DNA of 64,000 nt from Rhabdothermincola salaria. Its GTDB lineage: Bacteria > Actinomycetota > Acidimicrobiia > Acidimicrobiales > Acidimicrobilacustridaceae. Position numbers and translations under genes: made by a program. The notes beneath the pieces were generated by a model that made no database searches, had not been told where the DNA came from, and worked only from the letters and a program-made list of their open reading frames with translations. The stretch covers positions 1,878,168-1,942,167 of the forward strand of contig NZ_JAJQXW010000001.1 in assembly GCF_021246445.1 (NCBI RefSeq), in the 5' to 3' direction. Shown here one piece after another: positions 8,388 to 17,074 of this stretch (the first letter of the stretch is position 1; each line of letters starts with the position of its first letter).

Positions 8388-9276
8388 GCCCCCGGGCCAC
8401 CCGGGATCGGACGACTCGAGGCCGCAGACGGCCCACACGTCCATACGGCTCCGGTATCCCGGTCACTGTCGGAGCTGCAACGAACCCCTTCCAGCAGGCA
8501 CCACGGCGACGTGGGACCAGGCAACCAAGACGATCACCTGCCTCAGGTGCGCGACGGCCACAGATCCGAGTCCGAGCGGGGCAACGACCGACCTTGCTGA
8601 TGATGCCCCGGCGGGGGCCGACATCGACCTGGGCCGAGCAGGACGCTCCGCCGAGCAGATCGCCGTCCGGGCCAAGGCACGCCACGAGGCCGACATCCGG
8701 GGCCGCTTCCCCCGCATCGGCGGCGCCATCCTCGCGGTGACCAAGGATCCCACGGCCACGCGCACCTACGGCAAGGGAGCCAGCGGTGAACGGCTGGTGG
8801 GTAGCCGTCTCGACGCCGTCGCCGATCAGGGCGTCGTCGCTCTCCACGACCGCCGCAAACCCCGGTCCCGAGGCAACATCGACCACATCGCCGTCACACC
8901 GACCGGCGTCTACGTCATCGACACCAAGCGCTACTCGGGTCGCCTCGAGCGGCGCGATGTCGGAGGCTGGTTCCGTCGGGACATCCGCCTCTACATCGGG
9001 GGAAGGGACCGCACGCCACTCGCGGCCGCCGTCGCCGACCAGGCAGCCGCGGTGCGGTGCGCGCTCGGCACCGAGTTCGACGGTCTCCCGGTGCGACCGG
9101 CACTCTGCTTCGTCGACATCGACGCCTCCCTCCTCCTGAAGCCCTTCGAGCTCGACGGCGTTCTCGTCACCTGGCCTCGCGCGCTGCAGAAGACCGTGAG
9201 CCGAACCGGACCCATCGCCGCCGAGACCATCGAGGCCGCAGTGCACCATCTCGGCCGCCACTTCCCACCGGCCTGA
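8377..9276 (+). CDS. Zinc-ribbon NERD-domain (nuclease-related) protein
   Basis: 299 residues. Residues 24-60 form a zinc ribbon with RYPGHCRSC (C31, C34) and ITCLRC (C55, C58). After a linker and a charged helix (91-115) comes a NERD domain: GASGERLV (135-142), NIDHIAVTPTGVYVIDTKRY with D169, D182 and K184 in the places of a PD-(D/E)XK-like active site. NERD domains are nuclease-related modules often attached to helicases or kinases; here it stands with only a zinc ribbon. The ATG at 8377 lies inside the end of the HNH gene, with CGGAG upstream, which indicates translational coupling. Joint action with the HNH protein is inferred from this coupling. Confidence 0.85.
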   Translation: MPAEPPGHPGSDDSRPQTAHTSIRLRYPGHCRSCNEPLPAGTTATWDQATKTITCLRCATATDPSPSGATTDLADDAPAGADIDLGRAGRSAEQIAVRAKARHEADIRGRFPRIGGAILAVTKDPTATRTYGKGASGERLVGSRLDAVADQGVVALHDRRKPRSRGNIDHIAVTPTGVYVIDTKRYSGRLERRDVGGWFRRDIRLYIGGRDRTPLAAAVADQAAAVRCALGTEFDGLPVRPALCFVDIDASLLLKPFELDGVLVTWPRALQKTVSRTGPIAAETIEAAVHHLGRHFPPA

Positions 9277-9761
9277 ACGAGACGGCTGGGCCGTCGTCCC
9301 TCGCCCGTCGTCCCTCGCCCGTCGTCCCTCGCCCGTCGCTCGTCGCTCCGAGCGACCTCGGCCTCGCCGTCGTCGGCCCGCCGGTCGACTGTCCCATGCC
9401 ATTCCTAGGCTGACGCTCATCGATCGATCCGATGTGCTCGTCGGGCCCTGCGTGGTCTCGATGGGATGAAATCGGCCGGCGAGAGCCCGATTCGAATTCT
9501 CTTTCGGTTCCGGATTGCGTACATGAGTTCGATCCTGTAGAGTGCAGGTTCTTCCCCTTCTCGGCGCTTCTGGCGCCCTCTCAGCCGTCTCGTTCCGTTG
9601 GTCGAGGTGCGTGTGATGCCGCGAAGGGCCGAGCAGGTCCAACCAGGTTCGTCGGGCTCCCATCGCCGGTGCCCGCTGGTCGGGCGACCGCCGCGTGCTC
9701 CTGGCACGGTGGCGACGGTCTCGCCGGGCGCGTGCCCGCAGCTCGCCAGGCGGCTCCGGCC
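9277..9761. other. Intergenic/leader with tandem repeat and promoter
   Basis: Contains three adjacent copies of CGTCGTCCCTCGCC (about 9292-9334), then a locally A+T-richer stretch (9460-9560) with a promoter-like pair, and about 210 bp of leader before the DUF222 gene. No gene was seen. Confidence 0.6.
9515..9543 (+). promoter_or_regulatory. Promoter of the DUF222-HNH gene
   Basis: TTGCGT (9515-9520), 17 bp, then TAGAGT (9538-9543): a good sigma-70-type match in a locally A+T-richer zone, pointing towards the gene at 9762. It implies an untranslated leader of about 210 nt unless translation starts earlier. Confidence 0.5.
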
Positions 9762-11732
9762 ATGACGATCGCCGACACACCACCGCTCACGTTGGGCGAG
9801 ATCGTCGAGCACCTCGGGCGCTACGTCGATCGCTTCGAGGTCGGCGAGCTCTCCCCCAGCGACGCCGCCACCGCCGCCAAGCGCTTCGGCAAGGTCAAGC
9901 GCATGGCCCAGACCGCCGAGCTCCTCTGCATCAAGCGCGCCGCCGAGACGTCGAAGGTGCGTCGCCGCGACGACGTCGACGGATCCAAGTGGGCCGGCCG
10001 GCAGCTGGGCACCAGCCCCGGGCACGCCGCCGAGCTGCTCAACCTCGCCGGCGGTCTCGAGTCGGCCCCGCAGACCCTCGAGGCGCTCAAGGCCGGCGAC
10101 ATCTCCACCGAGCAGGCCGCAGAGGTGGTCCGCACCGAAAAGGTCGCCCCCGGGTCCGAGCGCAACATGCTCGACCAGGCCGAGAACTCCTCGCTCACCG
10201 AGCTCAAGCGCCGGGGCCGCAAGGTGCGAGCCGCCGCCATCGGGCCCGAAGAGCAGGCGGCTCGGGTGCACCGCGGGCGCTACCTGCGGGCCTGGGTCGA
10301 TGACGACGGCGCCGGGCGGGGCTCCTGGAGCCTCGAACTCGCCGAGCACACCCAGTTCATGGCGCTGGTCGAGGCCCACACCGACCTCGTCTTCCAGGAG
10401 GCCCGCCGTGAGGGCCGGCGAGAGCCCATGGACGCCTACCGAGCCGACGCCCTGGTCCGCGTCGCCAGAGCTGCCCTCCGCTCCCCCAAACGCCGGGGGC
10501 CGAAGTCCTCGTCGAGCGCCCCCGACGACCCCGCGCCCACCGATGCCGGCGTCGGCGCTCCTGCCTCCAGCGGCGCCGACCAACCCGATCAGGCCGAGCC
10601 CGGACCCACGTCGGGTCCGACGCCCGACACGCCCTCCGCCGCACCTTCCCCGGCGAATCCCCCACCCGACGAGCCACCATCCGGCCCCTCCCCGGCGGAT
10701 CCCCCACCCGACGAGCCACCATCCGGACCACCGCCGGCCGGCCCATCACCGCCCGGGCCCACGTCGGGTCCGACGCCCGAAGCCCCACCAGCAGAGGGCC
10801 AGACCTCGGTTTCCAGCGATCGTGGTTCCGAGGCACCCGCGCCCGCCGAGGTGCTCGTCCACGTCAGCCACCGGCTCCTGCTCGAGGGACTCGATGACCC
10901 GCGGGACGCGGCCACGACGAACGAGCAGCCCTTCGGTGTCGGCTTCGATCGTTGCGCCGACGAAGGCCAGGTCGACAACCAACTCAAGCTCGCCGACCTG
11001 GCCGGCCCTGCCCACGCTGCCGACCACTCCGACCCAACTAACGCCGCCGACCGGACCCCCTCCGTCCCTGCAGCCGACAGAGCCGACCCGGCCGACGTGG
11101 CCGACGTGGCCAAGCCGGGCGACCTGGCCGAGATCGTGGGGCAGGGCCCGATCCCCGTGGGGGTCGTCCGCCAATGGCTGGGCCAGGGGGCGTTCGTCGC
11201 CCTGGTCGTGACCGCCGACGACGACCCCCTCGACGTCCGCTCCGTGCTCCACCTCGGGCGACGCTCACCGCTCGTCCGCCAGCTCTGGTCCCCCGTGCAC
11301 GGGCCTGCTGGTCGGCCCGCCGGGCCCGATCGCGACACCAGTGCCCACCACATCAAGGTCATCGTGCAGCTCACCGAGCAGGAGCTGCGGCACCCGGCGT
11401 CGGCGCCCCTGCAGGCTGCCGTGCGGATGCGAGGCGTCGACGTCGCCGACCTCGTCCACCGTGGCCGGCGACCCAACGCCGTCCAGCGCACCGCCCTGCA
11501 GTGGCGTTCGCCGGTGTGCGCCGTGCTCGGCTGCTCCAACCGCATCCGCCTCGAGGCCGACCACGTCGTCGAATGGTGCCTCACCGGCCACACCACCCTC
11601 TCCGAGCTCGAGCACCTCTGCCGGCAGCATCACCGCATGAAGACCCATGACGGCTACCGCCTCGCCCCCGGCACGGGCAAGCGGCCTCTCCTCCCACCCA
11701 CCGACCCCCTGGCAGAAGCGGCCGACCCATGA
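9762..11732 (+). CDS. DUF222 / 13E12-repeat protein with C-terminal HNH nuclease
   Basis: 656 residues. The N-terminal half is DUF222 (about 1-230): helical, with KRFGKVKRMAQTAELLCIKR and GTSPGHAAELLNLA. A long linker (about 245-365) is made of proline-rich imperfect repeats such as PPPDEPPSGP, plus a second Ala/Asp-rich linker near 400-445. The C-terminus carries CAVLGCSNRIRLEADHVVEW and HLCRQHHRMKTHDGYRL, the HNH motif. This family is abundant and multicopy in actinobacteria, and its role (mobile element, repair or defence) is unsettled. The ATG at 9762 is the only good start before the conserved region; no strong ribosome site is seen. The linker is unusually long. Confidence 0.85.
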   Translation: MTIADTPPLTLGEIVEHLGRYVDRFEVGELSPSDAATAAKRFGKVKRMAQTAELLCIKRAAETSKVRRRDDVDGSKWAGRQLGTSPGHAAELLNLAGGLESAPQTLEALKAGDISTEQAAEVVRTEKVAPGSERNMLDQAENSSLTELKRRGRKVRAAAIGPEEQAARVHRGRYLRAWVDDDGAGRGSWSLELAEHTQFMALVEAHTDLVFQEARREGRREPMDAYRADALVRVARAALRSPKRRGPKSSSSAPDDPAPTDAGVGAPASSGADQPDQAEPGPTSGPTPDTPSAAPSPANPPPDEPPSGPSPADPPPDEPPSGPPPAGPSPPGPTSGPTPEAPPAEGQTSVSSDRGSEAPAPAEVLVHVSHRLLLEGLDDPRDAATTNEQPFGVGFDRCADEGQVDNQLKLADLAGPAHAADHSDPTNAADRTPSVPAADRADPADVADVAKPGDLAEIVGQGPIPVGVVRQWLGQGAFVALVVTADDDPLDVRSVLHLGRRSPLVRQLWSPVHGPAGRPAGPDRDTSAHHIKVIVQLTEQELRHPASAPLQAAVRMRGVDVADLVHRGRRPNAVQRTALQWRSPVCAVLGCSNRIRLEADHVVEWCLTGHTTLSELEHLCRQHHRMKTHDGYRLAPGTGKRPLLPPTDPLAEAADP

Positions 11733-12088
11733 CCCAGGCGGTCCGACGGGCCACGCCACGCGACAGGCGACAGGCGACAGGCGACAGGCGACAGGCGACA
11801 GGCGACAGGCGACAGACGATGTGAGACGTCGGCCGGCTGCGCGTTCAGCCCGCTCGCCGCCCCGGGCGGACAGCCGCACAACCGCACAACGGCACGGCAG
11901 GACGGCGCTGCGCCAACCCACGAGACACGACGGCAGGACGGCGGTGCGCCAACCCACGAGACGCGACGCCAGCCCGGCCAGCGCCAACCCACGAAACCCG
12001 ACGCCAGCCCGGCCAGCGCCAACCCACGAAACCCGACGCCCGCCCACACGACGCCAGCCCACACGACGGCGACCGGCGGTGCGGGGGG
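11733..12088. repeat. Intergenic repeat zone between convergent genes
   Basis: Positions 11761-11809 hold seven perfect CGACAGG heptamers plus a degenerate eighth copy. From about 11893 to 12066 follow imperfect repeats containing CAACCCACGA and ACGCCAGCCCG. No gene is supported; frames running through it are repeat artefacts. Confidence 0.75.
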
Positions 12089-12901
12089 TCAGGTCGTGGG
12101 GCCGGCGAAGAGCCGACGGGCGCCGTCCAGGGCGCGCGTCAGCTCACCATCGCCCTCCACGCTGATGCGGGGCAGCCCGCCCAGCCGGTCCTGTAACAGG
12201 CCCACGTCCTTCTCGAGCAGATCGACGACGATCTCGAAGAGGCTCCCCGCCATCCAGCTGCCCCCGGATCCGGAGAGCACCACCTCGTAGACCTTGGCCG
12301 CGTCGAGACCGACCTCGTCGGCCAACCGGAGCATCTCGGCCAGCGCCGCGGTGTTGTAGGCGGCGAGGACGTTGTTGACGAGCTTGGCCATGGTGGGCTG
12401 TCCGTAGCCATCGAAGCGCACGACCTTCGAGGCGATGGTCGACAGCAGGAAGGCCTCGTCCTCGTCGTCGAGAGGTCCGGCGCCCATCACCGTGAGGTTC
12501 CCCGCCAGCGCTCCGAACTCCCCGCCGGAGACAGGCAGCTCGACGAGCCGCAGCTGGTCGGTGGCGAAACGATCGAGCCTCGTGGCCGCCTCGGCCTCGA
12601 GGGTGGTGACGACGAAGGCGGTGAGGGGCCGGCTCTCGGCCACCCGCCCCTCAGCCACCCGACCCAGTGCCTCGAGGACCTCCTCGGCCTGCTCGGTGAG
12701 CCGGACGACGACGAGCACCCGGGTCACGTCGCGCCAGTCGACGTCGTCGAGCCGTTCCACGGCCTCCAATCCGGTCATGGCCGTCCACACCGTCCGACGG
12801 AGCTCGGACAGCTCGACACCGACGACCTCCTGGCCCCGCATCGTGAGCCGTCGCCCGATGGCGAGGCCGATGTTGCCGAGTCCGATCACTGCAACGCTCA
12901 T
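12089..12901 (-). CDS. NAD(P)-dependent oxidoreductase of the 3-hydroxyisobutyrate dehydrogenase family
   Basis: 270 residues. The Rossmann motif VIGLGNIGLAIGRRL is at the N-terminus. The substrate motif LPVSGGEFGALAG (near 140) and the catalytic-lysine region TMAKLVNNVLAAYNTAALAE (near 190) follow, as in HIBADH, tartronate semialdehyde reductase and similar beta-hydroxyacid dehydrogenases. It is slightly shorter than the usual 290-300 residues. The ATG at 12901 has GAGAGGG upstream. It is the last gene of the minus-strand catabolic cluster, 109 bp after the CocE-like gene. Its substrate is unknown; oxidising or reducing a hydroxyacid made by the upstream enzymes is the natural guess. Confidence 0.85.
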   Translation of the reverse strand: MSVAVIGLGNIGLAIGRRLTMRGQEVVGVELSELRRTVWTAMTGLEAVERLDDVDWRDVTRVLVVVRLTEQAEEVLEALGRVAEGRVAESRPLTAFVVTTLEAEAATRLDRFATDQLRLVELPVSGGEFGALAGNLTVMGAGPLDDEDEAFLLSTIASKVVRFDGYGQPTMAKLVNNVLAAYNTAALAEMLRLADEVGLDAAKVYEVVLSGSGGSWMAGSLFEIVVDLLEKDVGLLQDRLGGLPRISVEGDGELTRALDGARRLFAGPTT

Positions 12902-13010
12902 GGCGCCCTCTCACTTGTCGTCATGGCCACAGGGCCTCACGGTCTTCACCTGGCCTCCCGGTCTTCACCTGGCCTCGCGGGCGCTACGGGGCCCCATCGG
13001 CTGACGGTCT
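12902..13010. repeat. Short direct repeats between cluster genes
   Basis: CGGTCTTCACCTGGCCT occurs twice in succession (about 12939-12976), with a third partial copy near 13004. These sit between the stop of the CocE-like gene and the ribosome site of the dehydrogenase gene. They may be simple slippage repeats or a binding site. Confidence 0.5.
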
Positions 13011-14933
13011 TCACGTGGGCCCACCCACCAGCGGCAGGCGGATGACCGAACCCTGCGCACCGCAGAGCAACGACACGGACCCGTGCTCGTCGCCCGGGGA
13101 GGTGCGGGTCACGGTTCGCGGGAACCTCGGGTAGCTGGTGAGCGACACCAGCACGGCGAGGCGGTGACCGGGCCGCAGACGGTGGGTGAGCCACCCGACG
13201 GTGAGCTCGGCCGTGGTGCCGTCGGCGCCGGTGCGCCCGGCCCCCTCGCGCAGCAGCATGATCCGTCCGCTCGGCTCCACCTCCGCCAGGCGCACGCACA
13301 CCTGCAGCCCCGGTTCCGCGCCGGCCAGGGCGAGCCGGGCCCGCACCTGGCCCGAGAGCTCGGCGCCACCGGGATCGGCGCCACCAAAACTGTCACCGAG
13401 ACCCGCACCGAGACCCGCACCGAGACCCGCACCGAGGTCGGCGCCGACGAACACCGCGACGTCGTCGCGCCCGAGCAGGCATCGTTGGTCGCGCGGCCCG
13501 GCGTTGGCCGCCACCTCGAGGCCGGGGAGGAAGGTCTGCCCGCCGAGGGTGGGAACCGGGTGGCGTTCGTCGAAGGCGAGCGCCACCTCGTGGGAGGCAT
13601 CGGGTGCTTCGGGACCGAACGACCCCTCGCCACCTTCTGGGCCGGCGCCGAGGTACCAGTCGGTGGTCGGCGAGTGGAGGGCCTCTGCATCCACGTCGCG
13701 CCACTCGTCGGCACCGGTCACGAACACCTTGGTGAGAGGCGCCTCGGCCCCGGACGCCACGGCACCTCCGGAACCACCGTCGGCCGCGGCGCCCACAGAA
13801 CCACCGTCGGCCGCGGCGCCCACAGAACCACCGGCGGCCGCGGCGCCCACAGAACCACCGGCGGCCGCGGCGCCCACAGAGCCCCCGGTGGACACAGAGC
13901 CCCCCGTGCCCCCGGAACCCCAGGCGGCCGAGGGGGCGCCAGGGCCCTCGGGGACCCCGGCACCGTCGACGCCGACACCGCGCAACCAGCGGTCGAACCA
14001 CCGCAGCTGCAGGTCGGTGAGCCCGACGGCGTCGCCACTCGCCCCCGGACCGAAGCTGTGCTCGGGGAAGACGCCGGGGTTGGTGCCCCCGTGGGGCCAC
14101 GGTCCCACGACGAGGCCGACCGGTGGCGCCCCGGCGTCGGCCCGGAAGTGCGCCACGGTGGCCATGAGACCGTCGTTGAAGATGTCGAACCACCCGCCGA
14201 TGCACAGCGCCGGCGCCGTGAGCCGGCGAGGCCCCACCTCGAGCGGCACCGGTCGTCCGGCAGCGAGGGTGGCGCCGATCGGCGGGAGGGCGGCGGCGAG
14301 CACCTCGAGGACCTCGGGATCGGGCTGCCATGCCAGCGCGTCGACGTCGAGTGCCGGGAGCGTGCCCAGCGCCGAGCCCGACTCGGCTCGCAGCTGCAGA
14401 CCGGGGAGCAGGTGGCGGACGGCCCACAACAGCAGGAACCCCTGCTCGACCACCCCCTCCGATGCCAGCCACCCGCGCTCGAGCTCGTCGCCCGACAACA
14501 TCGGGGCGATCGCCTTCAGCCCTGGGACATCCCGACGGGCGGTGAGCCACTGGCCCATACCGGAGTAGGACCGGCCGAACAGCCCCACCGTGCCGTCGGA
14601 CCACGGCTGTTCGGTGATCCAGCCGATGGTGGCGGCGGTGTCGTCGGCTTCGTCGACGAAGGGACGGAAGTGCCCCTCGGACTTCCCCCGCCCCCGGCAG
14701 TCCTGCACCACCACCGCGTAGCCGTGGCCCACCGCTCGGGCCACGTCGAGGGCGCCGTTGACGATGCCCCAGGCGTCCTTGCCGTAGGCCACCCGCTGCA
14801 ACAGGCACGGCCGCGGGCCGTCGGCGTCGAGCCGGTACACGTCGGTGGCGAGGACGGTCCCGTCGGCGGCGGGGACGGCGAGGTCGGCATCGAGGATGCG
14901 ACGCGTGGCGGTGAGCGACGTGATGCGTGACAT
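13011..14933 (-). CDS. CocE/NonD-family alpha/beta hydrolase (X-Pro dipeptidyl-peptidase-like)
   Basis: 640 residues. The order is an alpha/beta-hydrolase domain with the nucleophile motif GRSYSG (near 123), the acid region GGWFDIFNDG (near 235) and the histidine region GPWPHGGTNPG (near 265), then a C-terminal jelly-roll domain. The family hydrolyses esters and amides (cocaine esterase, glutaryl acylase, Xaa-Pro peptidases). Between the two domains is a low-complexity insert made of four 27-bp units (GGSVGAAAA/D, 13771-13878), and a second Gly/Ala/Leu stretch (GAGLGAGLG) lies near residue 510. No signal peptide. The ATG at 14933 is 27 bp after the LLM gene, so it belongs to the same transcript. 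Substrate unknown. Confidence 0.88.
   Translation of the reverse strand: MSRITSLTATRRILDADLAVPAADGTVLATDVYRLDADGPRPCLLQRVAYGKDAWGIVNGALDVARAVGHGYAVVVQDCRGRGKSEGHFRPFVDEADDTAATIGWITEQPWSDGTVGLFGRSYSGMGQWLTARRDVPGLKAIAPMLSGDELERGWLASEGVVEQGFLLLWAVRHLLPGLQLRAESGSALGTLPALDVDALAWQPDPEVLEVLAAALPPIGATLAAGRPVPLEVGPRRLTAPALCIGGWFDIFNDGLMATVAHFRADAGAPPVGLVVGPWPHGGTNPGVFPEHSFGPGASGDAVGLTDLQLRWFDRWLRGVGVDGAGVPEGPGAPSAAWGSGGTGGSVSTGGSVGAAAAGGSVGAAAAGGSVGAAADGGSVGAAADGGSGGAVASGAEAPLTKVFVTGADEWRDVDAEALHSPTTDWYLGAGPEGGEGSFGPEAPDASHEVALAFDERHPVPTLGGQTFLPGLEVAANAGPRDQRCLLGRDDVAVFVGADLGAGLGAGLGAGLGDSFGGADPGGAELSGQVRARLALAGAEPGLQVCVRLAEVEPSGRIMLLREGAGRTGADGTTAELTVGWLTHRLRPGHRLAVLVSLTSYPRFPRTVTRTSPGDEHGSVSLLCGAQGSVIRLPLVGGPT
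13771..13878 (-). repeat. 27-bp coding tandem repeat, four copies
   Basis: Four near-identical 27-bp units in frame, encoding GGSVGAAAA or GGSVGAAAD, within the linker of the CocE-like hydrolase. A degenerate fifth unit follows towards 13900. Confidence 0.85.
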
Positions 14934-14960
14934 GGGGAAGGGGCGTAGGGGCCGGTTCGG

Positions 14961-16238
14961 CTACCGCGGCGCCGGTTCGTCCCCTGCGGCGGCCGGCCCG
15001 AGCGGGGCCCCGTCCTCTCGGTCGGCCGAGAGGCCAGAGACACCGGCAGGACCGGCGGCGGCCGAAGGACCAGCCGACCCGTACACCTCACGGCGGAAGC
15101 GGGGCATCACCTCGCGGCTGTAGAGCTCCATGGTGCGGGTGGCCAGCTCGAGGCCCATGGTGCCGCCCTGCACCATCATCAAGAAGTTCCCGAACCCGCC
15201 GACCTTTTCGTAGAAGCGGCGCATCTGGTGAAAGACGGTGTCGGGGCTGCCGGCGAAGAAGTAGCCGTCCTCGGTGAGCTCCTCCACCGGCGCATGGGCC
15301 AGGTGGGCGATGGGCGACGTGACCTCCTCGCCCTTCAGCTGGGACTGCAACATGGCGGCCCGGACCTTCGGCTCGATGTAGCCGGGGACGTCCATGAACT
15401 GCGGCGCCACCTTGTTGTGCTGGATGTACCACTGCAGCTTGCGGGCGATGGCGTAGCCCTCCTCGTCGGTCTCCCCGACGGCCACGAGGCCCAGGTAGGC
15501 GAACTTCTCGAGGGGCGGATCGTCGGTCCCGCACTCCGCGGCCCGGGTCCGGTAGGCGTCGAAGATCGACCGGCACCCGGCCACCCCGTTGAGGATGGTG
15601 GCGACGGTGAACCCCCGCTCGGCCGTCTCGACGGCGGTGGAGGTGCTCTGGGTGGGGATCCAGACGGGCGGGTGGGGGTCCTGGTACACGCGGGGCCACA
15701 CGTTCACCTGGCGGTGGTGGAAGTGCTCGCCTTCCCAGTTGATCGGCCCGTCGTGGGCCTGCCAGGCCTCGAGGATGAGGTCGATGGCCTCGCGGAAGCG
15801 GGGCTTCTGGTCGACCGGGCTGACGTTGCCGGCGGAGAGCTCCTGGGGCACGCCGCGCACGAAGCCGACCTCGAGGCGGCCCTGGGAGATGACGTCGATC
15901 ATGGCCATCTCCTCGGCCACCCGCACCGGGTCGCTCCGGTTGGCCACCGGGTTGCCGAGGGCGAGCAGCCGGGCTCGTGTGGTCTCGCGGGCGAGGATGG
16001 CCAGCGACAACGGCACGGCGGGCTCCACGCAGGTGGCGGTGGCGTGGTGCTCGTTGCACATGATGTCGAGGCCCAGCTCGTCGGCGGCGGCGTACATGTC
16101 GTAGTACGCCTGGTAGAGCTGGTGGCCGACCTCGGGGTCGTAGTGGCGGCTCGGGAAGCTCACCCGCACCGAGTCGAACGTGTCCTCGGGCGGGATGTGG
16201 GGGTAAGGCATCTCGGTGAACACCCACGAGCGGAACAT
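14961..16238 (-). CDS. LLM-class flavin-dependent oxidoreductase
   Basis: 425 residues. A luciferase-like monooxygenase fold is indicated by MPYPHIPP at the start, DIMCNEHHATATC near 60, LARETTRARLLALGNPVANR near 90, RVAEEMAMIDVISQGRLEVG near 105-124 and FYEKVGGFGNFLMM near the end. The family adds oxygen with reduced FMN or uses F420; which applies here cannot be told. The C-terminal 40 residues are a Pro/Ala-rich tail. Its ATG overlaps the stop of the alpha/beta-hydrolase gene (TGATG at 16238-16240), showing translational coupling. It probably oxygenates the pathway substrate. Confidence 0.9.
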   Translation of the reverse strand: MFRSWVFTEMPYPHIPPEDTFDSVRVSFPSRHYDPEVGHQLYQAYYDMYAAADELGLDIMCNEHHATATCVEPAVPLSLAILARETTRARLLALGNPVANRSDPVRVAEEMAMIDVISQGRLEVGFVRGVPQELSAGNVSPVDQKPRFREAIDLILEAWQAHDGPINWEGEHFHHRQVNVWPRVYQDPHPPVWIPTQSTSTAVETAERGFTVATILNGVAGCRSIFDAYRTRAAECGTDDPPLEKFAYLGLVAVGETDEEGYAIARKLQWYIQHNKVAPQFMDVPGYIEPKVRAAMLQSQLKGEEVTSPIAHLAHAPVEELTEDGYFFAGSPDTVFHQMRRFYEKVGGFGNFLMMVQGGTMGLELATRTMELYSREVMPRFRREVYGSAGPSAAAGPAGVSGLSADREDGAPLGPAAAGDEPAPR

Positions 16239-17074
16239 CAGCTCTCCTCCTGACCCGCCAGAGCGGGGGCGGGAACGTCGTCGACGGTCCGCAGGAAGTC
16301 CGTCACCAACGCCGCCAGCTCACCGGGGACCTCCTCTTCGATCCGGTGGCCGACGCCGGGCAGGGTGACGGCGCGAGCGGCATCGCCGATGGCGCCGGCC
16401 CACCGCTCTGCGATGTCCCCCTCCAGCAGGAACCGGTCGGCGTCGCCGGCCACCACCAGGGTGGGCGCCGCGATCCGGCGCAGCCGGTGGCGCAGCTTCG
16501 GCTCGTGGAAGTACGGCTCCCACGCGTAGCGGGCCACCGCTTCTTGGGCCTCCGCCAACATCAACAGCTCGTCGAAGCCGACCTCGGCGAGGTCGGGCAC
16601 GTCGGCCGGATCGGCGTACTGCAGCGCTCGGACGTCCGCCGCACCGGTGGCGTAGATGTCGACGAAGGCGCGGTCCTGCCGCCCGCCGAACTTGACGCCC
16701 ACGGGAGCGCACAGCACCTGGGCGCTGAGCTGTCGGGGCTGCCACACCGCCATCTCGGCCGCCACCCACGCCCCCATGGAGAGGCCCACCACCGGCACCG
16801 GCCCGGTGCCCAGGGCGGCGACCAGCTCCAGGCAGGCGAACGCCAGGTCCTGGGGGCGGGTGACGTGCTCGGGACGGTCGGAGCCGGGCCAGCCCGGCAG
16901 GGCAGGGGCGATGACCTCGTGGCTGGAGGACAGCGCCTGGATGAACGGGCCCGTGAAGAGCAGGCCGTCCTCGCCGTGCAGCACCAGCAGCGGGGGGCCC
17001 TCACCGCGGCGGTGCACCAGCACGTCGGCGCCGTCGACGGTGACGTGCTCGGAGCGCGTGTCGCCAGCGCCCAT
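16238..17074 (-). CDS. Alpha/beta-hydrolase
   Basis: 278 residues. Motifs are LLVLHGEDGLL (oxyanion region), VVGLSMGAWVAAE with the nucleophile Ser in G-L-S-M-G, PTLVVAGDADRFL with the acid residue and GVGHRIEEE with the catalytic His. This resembles meta-cleavage-product and epoxide-type hydrolases more than lipases. No signal peptide, so cytoplasmic. It overlaps both neighbours through TGATG junctions (16238-16240 and 17072-17076). In context it may hydrolyse a ring-opened or ester intermediate produced by the LLM enzyme or amidohydrolase; that is inference. Confidence 0.88.
   Translation of the reverse strand: MGAGDTRSEHVTVDGADVLVHRRGEGPPLLVLHGEDGLLFTGPFIQALSSSHEVIAPALPGWPGSDRPEHVTRPQDLAFACLELVAALGTGPVPVVGLSMGAWVAAEMAVWQPRQLSAQVLCAPVGVKFGGRQDRAFVDIYATGAADVRALQYADPADVPDLAEVGFDELLMLAEAQEAVARYAWEPYFHEPKLRHRLRRIAAPTLVVAGDADRFLLEGDIAERWAGAIGDAARAVTLPGVGHRIEEEVPGELAALVTDFLRTVDDVPAPALAGQEES

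Noticed and set aside
3293-11732. Integrative element boundaries or attachment sites around the nuclease block
   Set aside because: I found no integrase, transposase, tRNA or flanking direct repeats; base composition is the same as neighbours as far as I can tell.
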